The position numbers and the translations under genes were made by a program. Source: DATEJJ01 sp039649115 (lineage in GTDB: Bacteria > Actinomycetota > Actinomycetes > Mycobacteriales > Micromonosporaceae). Taken from it: DNA of 15,590 nt. The notes under the pieces were generated by a model. It saw only the letters and a list, made by a program, of their open reading frames with translations. It had not been told where the DNA came from and searched no databases. The stretch lies in NCBI GenBank assembly GCA_039649115.1, contig JBBWZQ010000034.1:1-15590 (forward strand), in the 5' to 3' direction. Numbering within the stretch: the first letter of the stretch is position 1; the number at the start of each line of letters is the position of its first letter. Below are positions 14,732-15,590 of the stretch, in pieces.

Positions 14732-15590
14732 CCGCACCGGCCACCCGCGCCAGGAGGGTCTGCCGGTCGATCGGGTCCACCCCGGTCGCGGGAACCGTGC
14801 ACGCATGGGCACCCGCGACGGCGCCGTACCGGAGGCAGGTCTCCAGCGGCTCACCCGCCAGGTACCCGAAGAGGAAGCCGGCGACGAAGGCGTCGCCGGC
14901 ACCGTTGGAGTCCGTCACCGGAGCCGGCGGTGCGGCTGCCCGGAAGCGGCGCACCTCGCCGGTGTCCCGGCCGAGCAGGTAGCCGCCTTCGGCTCCGGCG
15001 GTGGCGACGACCACGCGCGCCCTTCCATTGTGGAGGATCGCCCGCATCGTGGCCTCGTGGTCGGGCAGCGCGGCGGTCGACAGGAATACGACATCGGCCT
15101 GGTCCGCGAACGTGCGTTGGTACGGGTTGGCGCCGTCCCAGTCGTGCAGGTCGGTCGAGATGCTCACCCCCGCCGCCACCACCGCCGGCAGCGTGTACCC
15201 GCACGGGTGGGTGATGGACACGTGCGCGTGCCGGGCCCCGCGTGCCAGCGTGCTCACCAGGTCGGGCGGCAGGCGGTCCGCGCCGACGGCCCGGGCGTCG
15301 TACAGCGACAGGCGGCGCCCGGCCGGATCCACCAGGTTCACCGCCCGCTTGGTACCCGCGGCGGTGACCACGCCGGTGAACGGGGCGCCCCGCCGCTCGT
15401 GCAGCGCGCGGACGAGCCGGCCCTCGTGATCGTCACCGATCAGGTCCACGTGCATCGTGCTCAACCCGAGGGCGTGCAGCCCGAGCGCGACGCCGTCGCC
15501 GGTCTGCCCCGCGCGGGTCTCGATGGCGGGCACCTGGTAGCTGTCGGCGAAGGGCAGCGGGAGTTCGGGCACGTACGCGACGGTGTCCAC
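14709..15590 (-). CDS. PfkB-family carbohydrate kinase (5' end outside window)
   Basis: This cytosolic ATP-dependent kinase of the ribokinase/PfkB family shows 293 residues in the window. The frame is open at the edge, and VDTVAYVPELPLPFADSYQV looks like a few residues into the protein, so the start is probably upstream and the GTG at 15590 is fortuitous. AGQTGDGVALGLHALGL (27-43 of the visible part) takes the place of the N-terminal glycine-rich sugar-binding signature. DSNGAGDAFVAGF (227-239) is PfkB signature 2, with Asp233 as the catalytic base and the anion hole formed by GAGD. Substrates in this family range from ribose and fructose to nucleosides, and none is specified here. Its tail overlaps the glucanase gene on the opposite strand by 23 bp. 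A role in phosphorylating sugars released by the glucanase is possible but rests only on position. Confidence 0.9.
   Translation of the reverse strand: MDTVAYVPELPLPFADSYQVPAIETRAGQTGDGVALGLHALGLSTMHVDLIGDDHEGRLVRALHERRGAPFTGVVTAAGTKRAVNLVDPAGRRLSLYDARAVGADRLPPDLVSTLARGARHAHVSITHPCGYTLPAVVAAGVSISTDLHDWDGANPYQRTFADQADVVFLSTAALPDHEATMRAILHNGRARVVVATAGAEGGYLLGRDTGEVRRFRAAAPPAPVTDSNGAGDAFVAGFLFGYLAGEPLETCLRYGAVAGAHACTVPATGVDPIDRQTLLARVAGAATNRSRG

Overview
The window looks like the chromosome of a high-GC actinomycete. The DNA is GC-rich throughout, many genes start with GTG, Shine-Dalgarno (SD) sequences are strong, and neighbouring genes overlap by GTGA. The gene types (secreted GH64 beta-1,3-glucanase with a discoidin domain, MMPL exporter, sugar ABC operon with no ATPase gene of its own) and the GATCATG/CTTGGCG intergenic repeats suggest Micromonosporaceae. 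That family assignment is inference. I see no tRNA, rRNA, CRISPR array, transposase or phage gene.

Layout. (1) 2-2334, plus strand: the 3' part of a GTP cyclohydrolase II gene (ribA), then a five-helix membrane protein with an LtaS/sulfatase-like phosphotransferase domain. (2) 4879-2349, minus strand: a compact operon of a VOC-fold protein, a LarA-type nickel-pincer enzyme and an FkbM-type methyltransferase, behind a plausible TTGACC-N17-TACACC promoter. (3) 4880-5424: a divergent non-coding gap holding a 44-nt near-perfect palindrome inside a longer repeat. (4) 5425-8972, plus strand: an MMPL/RND transporter followed by a GC-rich hairpin, then an MHS-type MFS transporter whose ribosome-binding site lies in a possible mRNA hairpin. 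(5) 12151-8980, minus strand: a sugar ABC importer operon (binding protein and two permeases, each junction a GTGA overlap, no ATPase). (6) 12152-13061: a 0.9-kb divergent gap with a second, inverted copy of the repeat, related GATCATG pieces, a near-consensus promoter and a LacI-type operator. (7) 13062-14731, plus strand: a 27-codon leader ORF joined by a GTGA overlap to a secreted GH64 glucanase. (8) 14709-15590, minus strand: a partial PfkB-family sugar kinase whose 3' end overlaps the glucanase tail-to-tail.

How the genes may work together. The glucanase, sugar importer and sugar kinase form a plausible beta-glucan use cluster: cleave outside, import, phosphorylate. The palindrome at the predicted glucanase transcription start points to control by a LacI-family repressor, but no repressor gene is in the window. 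The LarA/FkbM/VOC operon and the ribA/phosphotransferase pair look like separate units.

Most worth a second look: the operator plus GTGA-coupled leader ORF before the glucanase; the palindromic repeat present twice, inverted, in the two largest gaps, both between divergent genes; the SD-sequestering hairpin before the MFS gene; and the LarA homologue that keeps every key LarA residue at a near-constant offset. I do not see a clearly new multi-gene system.
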